64,000 nucleotides of DNA from Amycolatopsis sp. EV170708-02-1 (GTDB lineage: Bacteria; Actinomycetota; Actinomycetes; Mycobacteriales; Pseudonocardiaceae), in assembly GCF_022479115.1 (NCBI RefSeq), contig NZ_CP092497.1, positions 3,162,001 to 3,226,000 of the forward strand, written 5' to 3'. Below are positions 8,725 to 17,104 of the stretch, in pieces. The position numbers and the translations under genes are program-made. The notes under the pieces are model-generated. The model did no database searches, had not been told where the DNA came from, and was given only the letters and a program-made list of their open reading frames with translations. How positions within the stretch are numbered: position 1 is the stretch's first letter; each line of letters starts with the position of its first letter.

Positions 8725-10221
8725 CTACTTTCCGGAAGCGGCCTTGATGAACTTCGCCAGGTCCTTCGCCTGCCGCACCCGCGACTCCTCGTGCACGTAC
8801 ATCATGTGCCCGGCCGGGTAGTACGCGGTGTCGATGTTCTCCCGCAGCTCCTCGGGAATCTGCAGGCGTGCCAGCACATGCTCCGAAGCGAAGTACGGCG
8901 TCGCGCCATCGTAGTGACCGAAGGCGACGTGTACGCGAAGATGCGGGTTCGCCCGCATGGCCGACGCGAGTGAGTCCACAGAGGACACCGAGCGCCCCTC
9001 GAAGTCCGAGTACGACCAGGCTTTGAAGACGTCCGTCGAGAGGATCTCGTACGGCAGGTCGTTCTCGTAGCCGAGTTCGGCCCGCACGTAGTGGTTGAGC
9101 CCGCCCGTGTAGGCGCCGATGATCCGCGAGATCGACGGGTCGTCGCTCATATGCTCGCGGCCGCCGTCGGGCTCCCAGGTGGTGAACCGGCCGTCCATCC
9201 GGCCGACGACCAGGCCCTTGTCCCGCAGCAGTTCGGTGAAGTACCGGACGTGCTCGATCCGCAGGTTGACCCGGTCCACATAGGACTCGCTCAGTCCGGT
9301 CAGCGAAGCGAGCGTCGCCACCGCTTCCGCGCGGTCCTGTGTGGACAGACGCGCGCCGCGGGCGAGGGCCCAGGGGAGTTCCTTTGCCGCGAAGTCCTCG
9401 GCGTCGGCGAGGACGTCGTCGAGCGGCCGGTCGCCGTGGAGCCCGTGGTAATGCGCGATCGCCGCGTACGTCGGCACGTAAAGCGAGTACGGCAGGTCGT
9501 TGCCCTCGGTGAACCGCAGCGTGCCCAGATCCAGCACGGAAGAGATCAGCAGGAGCCCGTTGAAGTACATCCCGTGGCGTTCCTGCAGATGCGACGCCAG
9601 CCCGGCCGCGCGGAGCGTGCCGTACGACTCGCCGGCCAGGAACTTCGGCGAAAGCCAGCGCTGTTTGCGCGAGACCCAGAGCCGGATGACCTCGCCGATG
9701 GACTCGATGTCGGCGGTGTACCCGTGGTACTCCTTGGCCGCCTCACCGTCCACGGCGCGTGAGTAGCCGGTCGACACCGGGTCGATGAACACCAGGTCGC
9801 TGTGCGCCAGCAGGGTTTCCTGGTTGTCGGTCAGCCCGTAGGGCGGCGCGACCGGGTCGTCGACGTCGCCCGAAAGCACGCGGCGCGGGCCGAGCAGGCC
9901 CATGTGCAGCCAGACACTCGCCGAGCCGGGCCCACCGTTGAACGCGAACGTGACGGGGCGCGAGCCGGCCTCCGCGTCGTCGAGCGTGTAGGAGGTCAGG
10001 AACACCTCGGCCTTGGCCTTGTGGCCTTCGGACTTGCCGTCGGTGATGACCTCCTTCCGCAGCACGATCCGCCCGGTTTGGGCGGTATAGGCGAGCTTCT
10101 TGCGCTTGAGCGTCAGCGTGTGCTTCGTGGTGACCAGGTCGTCGGTCGGCTCGACCTTGGTTTCCACCGACGGGGTGTCCTTCTCGTCGGTGGCCTTCGC
10201 ATCGGGATTGGTGTCCGGCAT
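8725..10221 (-). CDS. Peptidase S10 (serine carboxypeptidase-like) family protein
   Basis: A 498-aa alpha/beta-hydrolase-fold protein. The nucleophile is Ser199 in AGESYG, the substrate-carboxylate motif FNGGPGSASVW lies at about residues 94-104, and the acid and base appear in HYDGATPYF and AGHMMYVHEE near the C-terminus, matching the S10 order. There is no signal peptide: the N-terminus is hydrophilic and rich in Asp, Glu and Lys, so a cytoplasmic location is likely, unlike vacuolar yeast homologues. It would trim C-terminal residues from peptides, perhaps those brought in by the neighbouring importer (inference). Divergent from the endonuclease V gene with about 28 nt between starts. Confidence 0.88.
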   Translation of the reverse strand: MPDTNPDAKATDEKDTPSVETKVEPTDDLVTTKHTLTLKRKKLAYTAQTGRIVLRKEVITDGKSEGHKAKAEVFLTSYTLDDAEAGSRPVTFAFNGGPGSASVWLHMGLLGPRRVLSGDVDDPVAPPYGLTDNQETLLAHSDLVFIDPVSTGYSRAVDGEAAKEYHGYTADIESIGEVIRLWVSRKQRWLSPKFLAGESYGTLRAAGLASHLQERHGMYFNGLLLISSVLDLGTLRFTEGNDLPYSLYVPTYAAIAHYHGLHGDRPLDDVLADAEDFAAKELPWALARGARLSTQDRAEAVATLASLTGLSESYVDRVNLRIEHVRYFTELLRDKGLVVGRMDGRFTTWEPDGGREHMSDDPSISRIIGAYTGGLNHYVRAELGYENDLPYEILSTDVFKAWSYSDFEGRSVSSVDSLASAMRANPHLRVHVAFGHYDGATPYFASEHVLARLQIPEELRENIDTAYYPAGHMMYVHEESRVRQAKDLAKFIKAASGK

Positions 10222-10249
10222 GTCTCCAACTTACTGGCAGTCTGTAGGA

Positions 10250-10930
10250 GTGGACATCGTCACGGCGCATGATCGCCCGAGCACGCCCCGGCAGGCGGTC
10301 GAGATCCAGGAAACCCTGCGTGGCCTGGTCGATCTCGAAGATCGCTGTCCACAAGAGATCGTCACGGTCACCGGTCTGGACGTCGCGTACGACGAGGGCA
10401 GCGGCCTCATCGCCGCGGCCGCGGTCACCCTGGAGGCCTCCGGATTCCGCGTCGTGGAAAAGCGATCGGTCGTTTCCCGGGTTCCGTTCCCGTACGAACC
10501 GGGCCTTTTCGCGTTTCGTGAGCTTCCCCCGCTGCTCGACGCCCTCCGCGCGCTCGACCACGTCCCGGATCTGCTGGTCTGCGACGGGCACGGCCTGGCA
10601 CACCCGCGCCGGTTCGGGCTCGCCTGCCATGTCGGCGTCGTGACCGGCCTCCCGTCCGTCGGCGTCGGCAAGACCCGGTTCGTCGGCGAGCACGACGAAC
10701 CCGGCGGCACCCGCGGCTCGCGCGCACCCCTGCTGGACGAGGGCGAGGTCGTCGGCGCGGTCTTGCGCACCCAGGACGGGGTGAAGCCTGTTTACGTCTC
10801 CGTCGGGCACAAGATCTCGCTGGACAACGCGTGCCGCCAGGTGCTGCGGCTGGCCCCGTCGTTCCGGCAGCCGGAGACGACCCGGCACGCCGACCGCCTC
10901 GCCCGCGACACGCTGAAAGAAGCGTTATGA
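10250..10930 (+). CDS. nfi: Endonuclease V (deoxyinosine 3' endonuclease)
   Basis: A 226-aa DNA repair nuclease that nicks DNA next to deaminated adenine (hypoxanthine). Family motifs: TGLDVAYDEG with a metal-binding Asp, the strand-separating/active segment PYEPGLFAFRELP with the catalytic Glu, and DGHGLAHPRRFGLA with a second metal Asp. The GTG at 10250 gives the usual family length; an in-frame ATG at 10220 would add ten residues and cannot be excluded, since the ribosome-binding sequence TAGGAG abuts the GTG. The stop overlaps the next gene by ATGA, so it is coupled to the uracil-DNA glycosylase gene. Confidence 0.88.
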   Translation: MDIVTAHDRPSTPRQAVEIQETLRGLVDLEDRCPQEIVTVTGLDVAYDEGSGLIAAAAVTLEASGFRVVEKRSVVSRVPFPYEPGLFAFRELPPLLDALRALDHVPDLLVCDGHGLAHPRRFGLACHVGVVTGLPSVGVGKTRFVGEHDEPGGTRGSRAPLLDEGEVVGAVLRTQDGVKPVYVSVGHKISLDNACRQVLRLAPSFRQPETTRHADRLARDTLKEAL

Positions 10931-11619
10931 GGTTCCGTTCGCTCGCCGAACTCGACGCCGAGGTCGTGGATTGCCGTGCCTGCCCGCGGCTGGTCGCCTG
11001 GCGCGAGGAGATCGCCGTGGTCAAACGGGCGGCGTTCGCCGGCGAGACCTATTGGGCCCGCCCGGTGCCCGGCTTCGGCCCGGCGGACGCGTCGCTGGCG
11101 ATCGTCGGCCTCGCCCCGTCGGCACACGGCGCGAACCGGACCGGGCGGCTGTTCACCGGTGACCCGTCCGGCGATGTCCTCTTCAAGGCGCTTCACCGGG
11201 TCGGAGTCGCCTCGCAGCCGACGTCGACCCATATAGGTGACGGGCTCGAGCTGCGAGGCACCCGGATGGTCTCCCCGGTGAGATGCGCGCCACCCGCCAA
11301 CAAGCCCACACCTGAGGAACGGGAAACCTGCCGATCGTGGCTCGCGGCCGAGCTCACGCTGCTGAAGCCGACGCTGAAGGCCGTGGTGGTGCTCGGCGCG
11401 TTCGGCTGGCAGGCGTTGCTGCCGGTGCTCGCGGAGGCCGGCTGGCCGGTGCCCGCGCCACGCCCGAAATTCGGTCACGGAGTCGAAGTGGAACTCGGCG
11501 ACCTGCGCCTTTTCGGCTGTTATCACGTGTCGCAGCGCAATGTCCAGACCGGCCGCCTGACGCTTGACATGGTGTGCGACGTCCTGGCCTCCGCGACCTC
11601 GGCGGCGGGCTTGAACTGA
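10927..11619 (+). CDS. Family 5 uracil-DNA glycosylase (UDGb type)
   Basis: A 230-aa base-excision enzyme removing uracil and probably hypoxanthine or xanthine. Motif A reads GLAPSAHGANRTGR, without the Asp/Asn water activator seen in families 1 and 4, which is characteristic of family 5. The late motif YHVSQRNVQTGRL is also family 5. Cysteines at about residues 16 and 19 (CRACP) and two later ones (VRC...ETC) fit the 4Fe-4S cluster of families 4-6. The ATG overlaps the nfi stop (ATGA), which makes this an operon devoted to deaminated bases; a longer upstream frame from 10831 overlaps nfi and is not favoured. Confidence 0.9.
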   Translation: MRFRSLAELDAEVVDCRACPRLVAWREEIAVVKRAAFAGETYWARPVPGFGPADASLAIVGLAPSAHGANRTGRLFTGDPSGDVLFKALHRVGVASQPTSTHIGDGLELRGTRMVSPVRCAPPANKPTPEERETCRSWLAAELTLLKPTLKAVVVLGAFGWQALLPVLAEAGWPVPAPRPKFGHGVEVELGDLRLFGCYHVSQRNVQTGRLTLDMVCDVLASATSAAGLN

Positions 11620-11703
11620 ATCGGTGCGGAAACCGTGGCGACGCTGGTCACAGCCGGATGGGGTCTGCGAGCGATCTCAGCAGATGGGTGCGACTATAGG
11701 AAT

Positions 11704-13032
11704 ATGGCTGGTGTTAAGTCGGAACCGACACGGATCCTCGTCCTTGGTGGTGGGTACGTCGGGCTCTACACGGCGTACGGGCTCCAGAAGATGCTCCGGG
11801 CCAACGAAGCGTCCGTGACGGTCGTTGATCCGCAGCCGCACATGACCTATGCCCCCTTCCTGCCCGAGGCGGCGGCCGGTGCGATCGAACCGCGGCACGT
11901 GGTCGTGCCGCTGAGGCGCGTGCTCAAGCGCTGCCACGTGCTCACCGCGCGCGTGACGAAGATCGAGCACGAGCGCAAAGCCGTGACGGTCGAGGCCGCC
12001 GACGGGCACGTCGAGCAGCTGAACTACGACGTCCTCGTGGTCGCGCTCGGCGCCGTCGCGCGCATCCTGCCGATCCCGGGCCTGGTCGAAGAAGGCATCG
12101 CCTTCAAGACCATCGGCGAGGCGATCTACCTGCGCAACCACGTCATGACGAAGCTGGACGAGGCCGCCAGCACGCTCGATCCCGAGCAGCGCAAGCGCCT
12201 GCTGACGTTCACCGTCGTCGGCGGCGGGTTCGCCGGTATCGAAGCGCTCGCCGAACTCGAGGACATGACCCGGTTCGCGGTGGAGAACTACTACCCGAAC
12301 CTCAAGGTCGAGGACATCCGCTGGGTGCTCGTCGAGGCTGCCGGGCGGATCCTCCCCGAGGTGCGCGAGACGCTCGGCGTGTACACCGTCGAGCAGCTCG
12401 AAAAGCGCGGCATCGAAGTCTATTTGTCGACAGCGGCGAAGTCGTTCGAGAACGGCCACGTCGTGCTCTCGGACGGCACCGAATTCGACACCGACACGAT
12501 CATCTGGACCGCCGGTGTGAAGGCGAACCCGGTGCTCGCCAGCTCGGACCTGCCGCTGGACAAGCGCGGCCGGGTCGAGGCCACCGCCGCGATGCAGGTC
12601 GTCGGGCACCCCGACGTCTGGACCGCCGGTGACAACGCCGCCGTGCCGGACCTCTCGCGTACCGAGCAGGACCCGACCGCGACCTGCCCGCCGAACGCGC
12701 AGCACGCCGTCCGTCAGGCGCGCCTGCTGTCGAAGAACATCATCAAGGTGATCCGCGGCGGCAAGCCGAAGGACTACTACCACAAGAACCTGGGTGCGGT
12801 GGCCAGCCTCGGCCTGCACAAGGGTGTCGCCGACGCGCTGAACCTGAAGATCAAGGGCTTCCCGGCCTGGCTCTTCCACCGCGCGTACCACCTCAAGGCG
12901 ATGCCGACGTGGAACCGCAAGATCCGCATCCTGTTCGACTGGATGCTCGGTGGCCTGTTCCGCCGCGAGGTCATCTCGCTCGGCCAGATCAACAACCCAC
13001 GCGAGGAGTTCGACAGGCTGTCGAAGTCCTGA
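11704..13032 (+). CDS. ndh: Type II NADH dehydrogenase (NAD(P)/FAD-dependent oxidoreductase)
   Basis: A 442-aa single-subunit, non-proton-pumping NADH:quinone oxidoreductase on the inner face of the membrane. FAD site ILVLGGGYVGLYTAY at residues about 10-24, NADH site FTVVGGGFAGIEALAEL near residue 165, and the C-terminal FAD contact VWTAGDNAAVPD. The last about 60 residues (WLFHRAYHLKAMPTWNRKIRIL) are the amphipathic membrane-binding helices. ATG 11704 is chosen because homologues begin just before the first Rossmann strand; the frame runs open to 11635. GACTAT ends 6 nt before the ATG, suggesting a leaderless message. Confidence 0.92.
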   Translation: MAGVKSEPTRILVLGGGYVGLYTAYGLQKMLRANEASVTVVDPQPHMTYAPFLPEAAAGAIEPRHVVVPLRRVLKRCHVLTARVTKIEHERKAVTVEAADGHVEQLNYDVLVVALGAVARILPIPGLVEEGIAFKTIGEAIYLRNHVMTKLDEAASTLDPEQRKRLLTFTVVGGGFAGIEALAELEDMTRFAVENYYPNLKVEDIRWVLVEAAGRILPEVRETLGVYTVEQLEKRGIEVYLSTAAKSFENGHVVLSDGTEFDTDTIIWTAGVKANPVLASSDLPLDKRGRVEATAAMQVVGHPDVWTAGDNAAVPDLSRTEQDPTATCPPNAQHAVRQARLLSKNIIKVIRGGKPKDYYHKNLGAVASLGLHKGVADALNLKIKGFPAWLFHRAYHLKAMPTWNRKIRILFDWMLGGLFRREVISLGQINNPREEFDRLSKS

Positions 13033-13042
13033 GTTCGTAAGT

Positions 13043-13093
13043 CCGTGAGGGCCTCCTTCCCTACCTTGAACGTAGGGAAGGAGGCCCTCACGG
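13043..13093. terminator. Perfect 22-bp palindrome behind ndh (family B)
   Basis: Arms 13043-13064 and 13072-13093 are exact reverse complements around a 7-nt loop. The arm contains GTGAGGGCCTCCTTCCC, closely resembling the hairpins at 23751 and 44236. It should terminate ndh transcription and is symmetrical, so it could act in both directions. Confidence 0.75.
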
Positions 13094-13117
13094 CGTTTAA
13101 GGTGTGCCGGTGCAGGC

Positions 13118-13505
13118 ATTCCGGAAGCTGAAGTCGCTGTCCCGCTCGCGACCGGTCTGACTCCCGCGGACCTGGCGAAGCACGTCTTGGAGAGGATCGA
13201 GCGCGACAACGCGCACGCCCGCTCCCGGAAGAGGCGTTTCCGCCGGCGCGCGGTGTCGATCAGGCTGCTTCTGTGGTCGGCGCGCTCGAACCTTCTTCGC
13301 CTGGCGTTCCCTGTGGGTCCTGATGGAAGAGGTCCAGCTCCGGCTCTACCGTCTCCGCGACGAGCTCAGCTTCTACATCGCGTCGACCCCGCCCGAACGG
13401 ATCGATCACCGGCTGATCAACGAGAAGTTCGAGGAGTACCAGGCCGTGTGGAACGGGCTCGGGCTCCGTTGGCTCGAATATCAGCGTACTGAAGCGGCGA
13501 ACTGA
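13118..13505 (+). pseudogene. Decayed gene for a small two-helix membrane protein (SLATT/DUF4231-like)
   Basis: Three reading frames each carry a coding-looking piece. Frame A (about 13118-13270) gives an N-terminal helix with LTPADLAKHVLERIERDN and a basic RKRRFRRRAVSIRLL. Frame B (about 13273-13292) gives VVGALEP, and frame C (13293-13505) gives FFAWRSLWVLMEEVQL and the long C-terminal helix. One missing base between GAACC and TTCTTC explains the B-to-C shift, and the transmembrane hairpin expected between A and B is absent. No good start codon remains. The order resembles small SLATT/DUF4231 proteins, a group often linked to nucleotide-signalling defence; that assignment is by recollection of pattern and is tentative. 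The 60-aa frame from 13323 might still be translated. Confidence 0.55.
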
Positions 13506-13528
13506 GGGGGATCGCCTAGGCTGTCGGT

Positions 13529-13605
13529 GCCCCGGTAGCCCAACTGGCAGAGGCAGTCGACTTAAAATCGACACAGTGCGGGTTCGATCCCCGTCCGGGG
13601 CACCA
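13529..13605 (+). tRNA. tRNA with anticodon UAA (Leu by codon), class I fold, CCA encoded
   Basis: A 77-nt cloverleaf: acceptor arms GCCCCGG/CCGGGGC, discriminator A and encoded CCA (13603-13605). The anticodon stem GTCGA/TCGAC encloses the loop CTTAAAA, anticodon TAA at 13563-13565. The T arm is GCGGG-TTCGATC-CCCGT, and the D arm is short with an imperfect stem. The variable region between anticodon and T stems is only five nucleotides (ACAGT). Canonical leucine tRNAs, including the UUA-reading bldA tRNA, are class II with a long variable arm, so the charging identity is uncertain although the anticodon reads the rare TTA codon. Confidence 0.85.
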
Positions 13606-13620
13606 GAAAGGCCGTGATCG

Positions 13621-16419
13621 TCAGATCCGTGTCGCGCGGGCGAGCCCGACCATTTCTGTCCAGTCCAGCCGGGCGCCCTCGGTTTTCGCGACGCGCCGCT
13701 GAGCCAGGGTGAGGATTCCGGCGAGTTCTGCCTCGTGGGGGCCCGCGCCGGCCTGGGAAACGCTCGTCCGGTCCAGCCCCAGCTGGTCCGCACGGTGGAG
13801 GATGGCGGCCTCCAGGGTGGCGGCGTCAACGGGCCTGCCGACGCGCAAAAGCAACTCCACGGCGACGTTCATCGTGAAGAGGACGTGACAGACGTCGCCC
13901 TCGGCTTGGAATCGGGTGATGGCCCGCCACACGAAGTCGGCTGCGTCGTCGACCTGGCCGGGTGTTCCCGCTTTCCGGAGCAGGGACTTTCCGAGCGCGA
14001 ACTCCGCCCAGGCCGCGAGCCAGTGGAGTGCGGATCGTTCGGCCGATCGGGCGGTACCGGCCAAGGCCTCCTCGCCGGCGTGGACCTGCCCTTGTTCGAC
14101 GAGAACGGCCCCGAGAACCATGCGGGCGCCGAGTATCAGCCAGATCGTCCGCGTTCGTCCGCCGATCGTGATCGCCTCCGTCGCGGCGGCTCGTGCCCGG
14201 CCGAATTCGCCGGTGTGCAGCCAGGCCACCGCGTGGTAAAAGAGCGCCGAACCATGCAGGATCCGGTGTTCTAGGTCGGTGTGCCCGCCTGTGAGTGCCA
14301 AGGTCTCGCCGCCGAGGCGGTGCCCTTCGGCGATGTCGCCGGCGAAATAGGCGAGGTTGGCGGCCGCGGAGAGTGCTCGTGCCCGGTCCGCCGTCGGCGC
14401 GTCGGTCGCCGTTCGCAGGGCCTCCCCGACGAGTGCCCTTCCCTCGGTGATGTGGCCACTGCGGGTCCAGAACCAGTCGAGCAGTCCGACCGTGCGCAGG
14501 GCCGCTTCCGGGCGTCGGGACAGGTCGTGGCCGATACCGGCACGCAGATTCGGCCATTCGCGGTTCAGCGCGGCCACTGCCCGGCCGGCGTGTTCGCCGG
14601 TGAACAGCGCGGCGTGGTCGGCCGCGAACCCGCGCATCCACGCGGCGTGCCGGTCCCGAGTGGCCACCGGCGCCGGATCCTCGGATTCACAGTAGGCGCG
14701 GATCGTTTCCAGCATGCGATAACGCGATGGTGTCGTCGTCGTGTCCGCCAGCACCACCGAGCGGGTGATCAATGATGACACCGAATTGAACACCGAAGCG
14801 TTGTCGCGTCCGCTGATGGTTTCGGCCGCGTCCAAGGAGAAGCCGCCTTCGAAAGGCCAAAGGCGCGACAAGAGTGTCCGATCGGCGCCCGGGAGCGGTT
14901 CGATGCTCCAGGCGATGGCTTCGCGGAGTGTCGCGTGCGACGTCAGCGATCCGCGTGGCACGGGCCCGAGTACGGCGAACCGATCGGCCAGTGCCTCGGC
15001 GATCTCGTCGAGCCCCAGGACATTCGCGCGGGCCGCCGCGAGTTCGACGGCCAGCGGGAGGCCGTCCAGCGTCTCGCAGACACGCGCCGCGTCGCGGAGC
15101 TCGCCGGGCGAGGGCGTCCATCCGGGGTGAGCCGCGCGTACCCGGTCGACGAGCAGCGCCACCGCCGTTTCGGTGCGCAGGGGATTCAGCGGCAACAACG
15201 CCTCGCCGTCGATGTCCAACGGTTCCCGGCTGGTGGTGAGGACGCTCAACCGGGGGCAACAGGCGAGCAGTTCAGTGACGAGTCCGGCGACGGCGGGGAC
15301 GAGATGTTCGCAATTGTCGAGGACCAGGAGGCCGGATCGGTCCGCCAGTGCGCGGCACAGTGACCGCCGCGGATCTCCCGCGATCCTGACCAGCCCGACC
15401 CCGTCGGCGACGGCTTGCGGCACCACCGCGGCCTGACCGACGTCGGCGAGCCGGACCAGCCATGCCTCCCGGCCGGCCAGGTGCTCGACGACCAGCCGGG
15501 TCTTGCCGACCCCGGCCGGGCCTGCCACGGTCACCAGCCGCCGCTCGTCCAGGACTCGGGCGAGCGTCCGCAGCTCTGATTCCCGGCCGACGAACGCGTT
15601 CAGCGGACGGTGAGACGTGCCGGCGATCCGTGCGCTGTCCGGGGCGATTTCGGCCTGGCTCCGGACATCCGTGCCGAGGAGCGCCGGGTCGCCCGTGAGG
15701 ATCCGCTGGCGCAGGTCTTTCAGCGCCGGGCCGGGGTCGATACCGAGTTCGGTGGCGAGCCGCTCCCTGGCCTGGTCGTAGGCGGCGAGCGCTTCGGTCT
15801 GGCGTCCGGTGACGTGAAGGGCACGCATGAGCAGCATCCACAGTGGCTCCCTGAGCGGATGCACCACCACCAGGCCACGCAGCTCTCCGATCACCGCGCC
15901 GTCCCCTATGGCCAGCCGCGCGCCGAGGTGATCCTCGGTGAGGACGAGCCGGATTTCGCTCAGGCGAGCCACCTCGGCCGCTGCGGCTCCATGCAACTCG
16001 ACGCCGTCGAAGGGGTGTCCGCGCCACAGGCGAAGCGCGGTCCCGAACCGTCGCGCGGCGTCCGCGTGCTCGCCCGCGCGCCGGGCGGCGTAGCCTCGCG
16101 CCACGAGGTCCTCGAAAACGGCCAGGTCCACTTCGTCCGGTCGCGCCGAGATCTGGTAGCCGCCGCCGGTCGCCGCCAACCGTCGCTCGCCCTCCGGCGC
16201 GAGCGCTCGCCGCAACCCGGCGATATGGCCGCGCAGGTTGACCGCGGCGGATCGGGGCGCCGGCTCACCCCACACCATGTCGATCAACTCGGCGTTCGGC
16301 ACGACCTGGTTGGACCGCAACAACAACGCCGTGAGCACCGCCCGCTGACGTCCGGACCCCACCTGCCGGGGCACTCCTCCGGCGACCACTTCCAGCGGCC
16401 CCAACACCCGGAATTCCAT
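13621..16419 (-). CDS. BTAD/NB-ARC/TPR transcriptional regulator (AfsR/SARP-related)
   Basis: A 932-aa regulator. Residues 1-95 form an OmpR-type winged helix (MEFRVLGPLEVVAGG...LIDMVWGE...GGGYQI), 96-245 the bacterial transcriptional activator domain (PLREPLWMLLMRALHVTGRQTEALAAY, ELGIDPGPALKDLRQ), about 270-560 an ATPase with P-loop GPAGVGKTR and the LLVLDNCEHL Walker B, and the remainder is alpha-helical TPR-like repeat. Such proteins couple ATP/effector sensing to activation of secondary metabolism or exported protein genes. It is divergent from a small secreted protein, with GTACTC half-sites in the shared spacer that may be its operator. The 3' end faces the tRNA. Confidence 0.9.
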   Translation of the reverse strand: MEFRVLGPLEVVAGGVPRQVGSGRQRAVLTALLLRSNQVVPNAELIDMVWGEPAPRSAAVNLRGHIAGLRRALAPEGERRLAATGGGYQISARPDEVDLAVFEDLVARGYAARRAGEHADAARRFGTALRLWRGHPFDGVELHGAAAAEVARLSEIRLVLTEDHLGARLAIGDGAVIGELRGLVVVHPLREPLWMLLMRALHVTGRQTEALAAYDQARERLATELGIDPGPALKDLRQRILTGDPALLGTDVRSQAEIAPDSARIAGTSHRPLNAFVGRESELRTLARVLDERRLVTVAGPAGVGKTRLVVEHLAGREAWLVRLADVGQAAVVPQAVADGVGLVRIAGDPRRSLCRALADRSGLLVLDNCEHLVPAVAGLVTELLACCPRLSVLTTSREPLDIDGEALLPLNPLRTETAVALLVDRVRAAHPGWTPSPGELRDAARVCETLDGLPLAVELAAARANVLGLDEIAEALADRFAVLGPVPRGSLTSHATLREAIAWSIEPLPGADRTLLSRLWPFEGGFSLDAAETISGRDNASVFNSVSSLITRSVVLADTTTTPSRYRMLETIRAYCESEDPAPVATRDRHAAWMRGFAADHAALFTGEHAGRAVAALNREWPNLRAGIGHDLSRRPEAALRTVGLLDWFWTRSGHITEGRALVGEALRTATDAPTADRARALSAAANLAYFAGDIAEGHRLGGETLALTGGHTDLEHRILHGSALFYHAVAWLHTGEFGRARAAATEAITIGGRTRTIWLILGARMVLGAVLVEQGQVHAGEEALAGTARSAERSALHWLAAWAEFALGKSLLRKAGTPGQVDDAADFVWRAITRFQAEGDVCHVLFTMNVAVELLLRVGRPVDAATLEAAILHRADQLGLDRTSVSQAGAGPHEAELAGILTLAQRRVAKTEGARLDWTEMVGLARATRI

Positions 16420-16501
16420 GATCCGCCCCCGGCTCGCTGAGGCGATCTCAGCAATTCCGGATTCGTGTTGTCAACCATTTCGCCCTTTGGGGCAGCGATT
16501 C

Positions 16502-16533
16502 CTGTACTCGGGCGAGTACGCGGCCTGTACTCC
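16502..16533. promoter_or_regulatory. Triple GTACTC half-site cluster in the divergent spacer
   Basis: CCTGTACTC occurs at 16502-16510 and again at 16525-16533 (23-bp period), and an inverted GAGTAC lies between them at 16515-16520, forming the dyad GTACTCG-GG-CGAGTAC. SARP-type activators bind direct repeats spaced by whole helical turns, so this is a plausible site for the adjacent BTAD regulator. It lies 50-80 nt upstream of the secreted protein start. Confidence 0.45.
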
Positions 16534-16585
16534 GGTCGTCGCACAGTGGGGCTCCGGTAATCATTCTGAATTCAGGGGAGTAATC

Positions 16586-17005
16586 ATGGGTAAAGCGTTG
16601 AGGTGGGCCGCGGTGTTCGCGCTGGTGACCGCGGCCGGTTTCGGCACCGCAGCCGCGCAGGCGTCGCCTTCCGAGGGAACTGGAGCCGTCGTTTCCCGGC
16701 AACAGGTTCTTGAGGCGGAAGGCGACCGAACCGCGCTCGCTCCCGGGACGGCCCACGGAGGGCGAGTCCTGTACTGCGGTATCAAGGGACTGAGGAATCT
16801 CTGGCTCCCGATCGGTGGTGTCCGTCCCGGCCACGGGGTCGTGCTTTCGGTCGCCGAATCGGGGAGCGGTGGCGTCGAATTCATCGGCAACGCGGTGATG
16901 AACATCCAGAGCACCGCGGTGCAGACCGATGGTGTGCTGTTCCAGGTCGACGTGCAATGGGACAGCGGGCTGTGCATTTGGGTGAAGTACGTCGCCGTCC
17001 TGTGA
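16586..17005 (+). CDS. Small secreted protein of unknown function
   Basis: A 139-aa protein with a clear Sec signal (MGKALRWAAVFALVTAAG..., cleavage near AQA at about residue 30). The mature part has only two cysteines (in VLYCGIK and GLCIWV), which could form one disulfide, and predicted beta-strand character (VLFQVDVQWDSGLCIWVKYVAVL). I do not recognise the family. ATG 16586 has the ribosome-binding sequence AGGGGAG five nt upstream; the frame runs upstream to 16418 but that stretch is non-coding in composition. It is divergently paired with the BTAD regulator and is the most likely target of it. Confidence 0.75.
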   Translation: MGKALRWAAVFALVTAAGFGTAAAQASPSEGTGAVVSRQQVLEAEGDRTALAPGTAHGGRVLYCGIKGLRNLWLPIGGVRPGHGVVLSVAESGSGGVEFIGNAVMNIQSTAVQTDGVLFQVDVQWDSGLCIWVKYVAVL

Positions 17006-17012
17006 CGTGGAT

Positions 17013-17038
17013 CCGGAGGCGGCGACCGCCGCCTCCGG
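17013..17038 (+). terminator. GC-rich hairpin terminator
   Basis: Perfect 11-bp arms (17013-17023, 17028-17038) around GACC, eight nt after the stop of the small secreted protein gene. No U-run follows, as is common in actinobacteria. Confidence 0.6.
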
Positions 17039-17104
17039 GCTCACCGGACGCAAAGTGTTCCGCTCTGTGGACATGCTGGTCCGCGCGGTCGGCCGCTGCC
17101 GACA

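Noticed and set aside
10831..10926. N-terminal extension of the uracil-DNA glycosylase
   Set aside because: It overlaps nfi, is Pro/Arg-rich, and the ATGA-coupled start gives the normal family length.
13187..13492. A 101-aa intact gene from a TTG start
   Set aside because: Only its first third looks protein-like; the rest is explained as the wrong frame of the degraded membrane-protein gene.
13529..13605. tRNA as an attachment site of an integrated element
   Set aside because: No integrase gene and no second copy of the tRNA 3' end were seen within the window.
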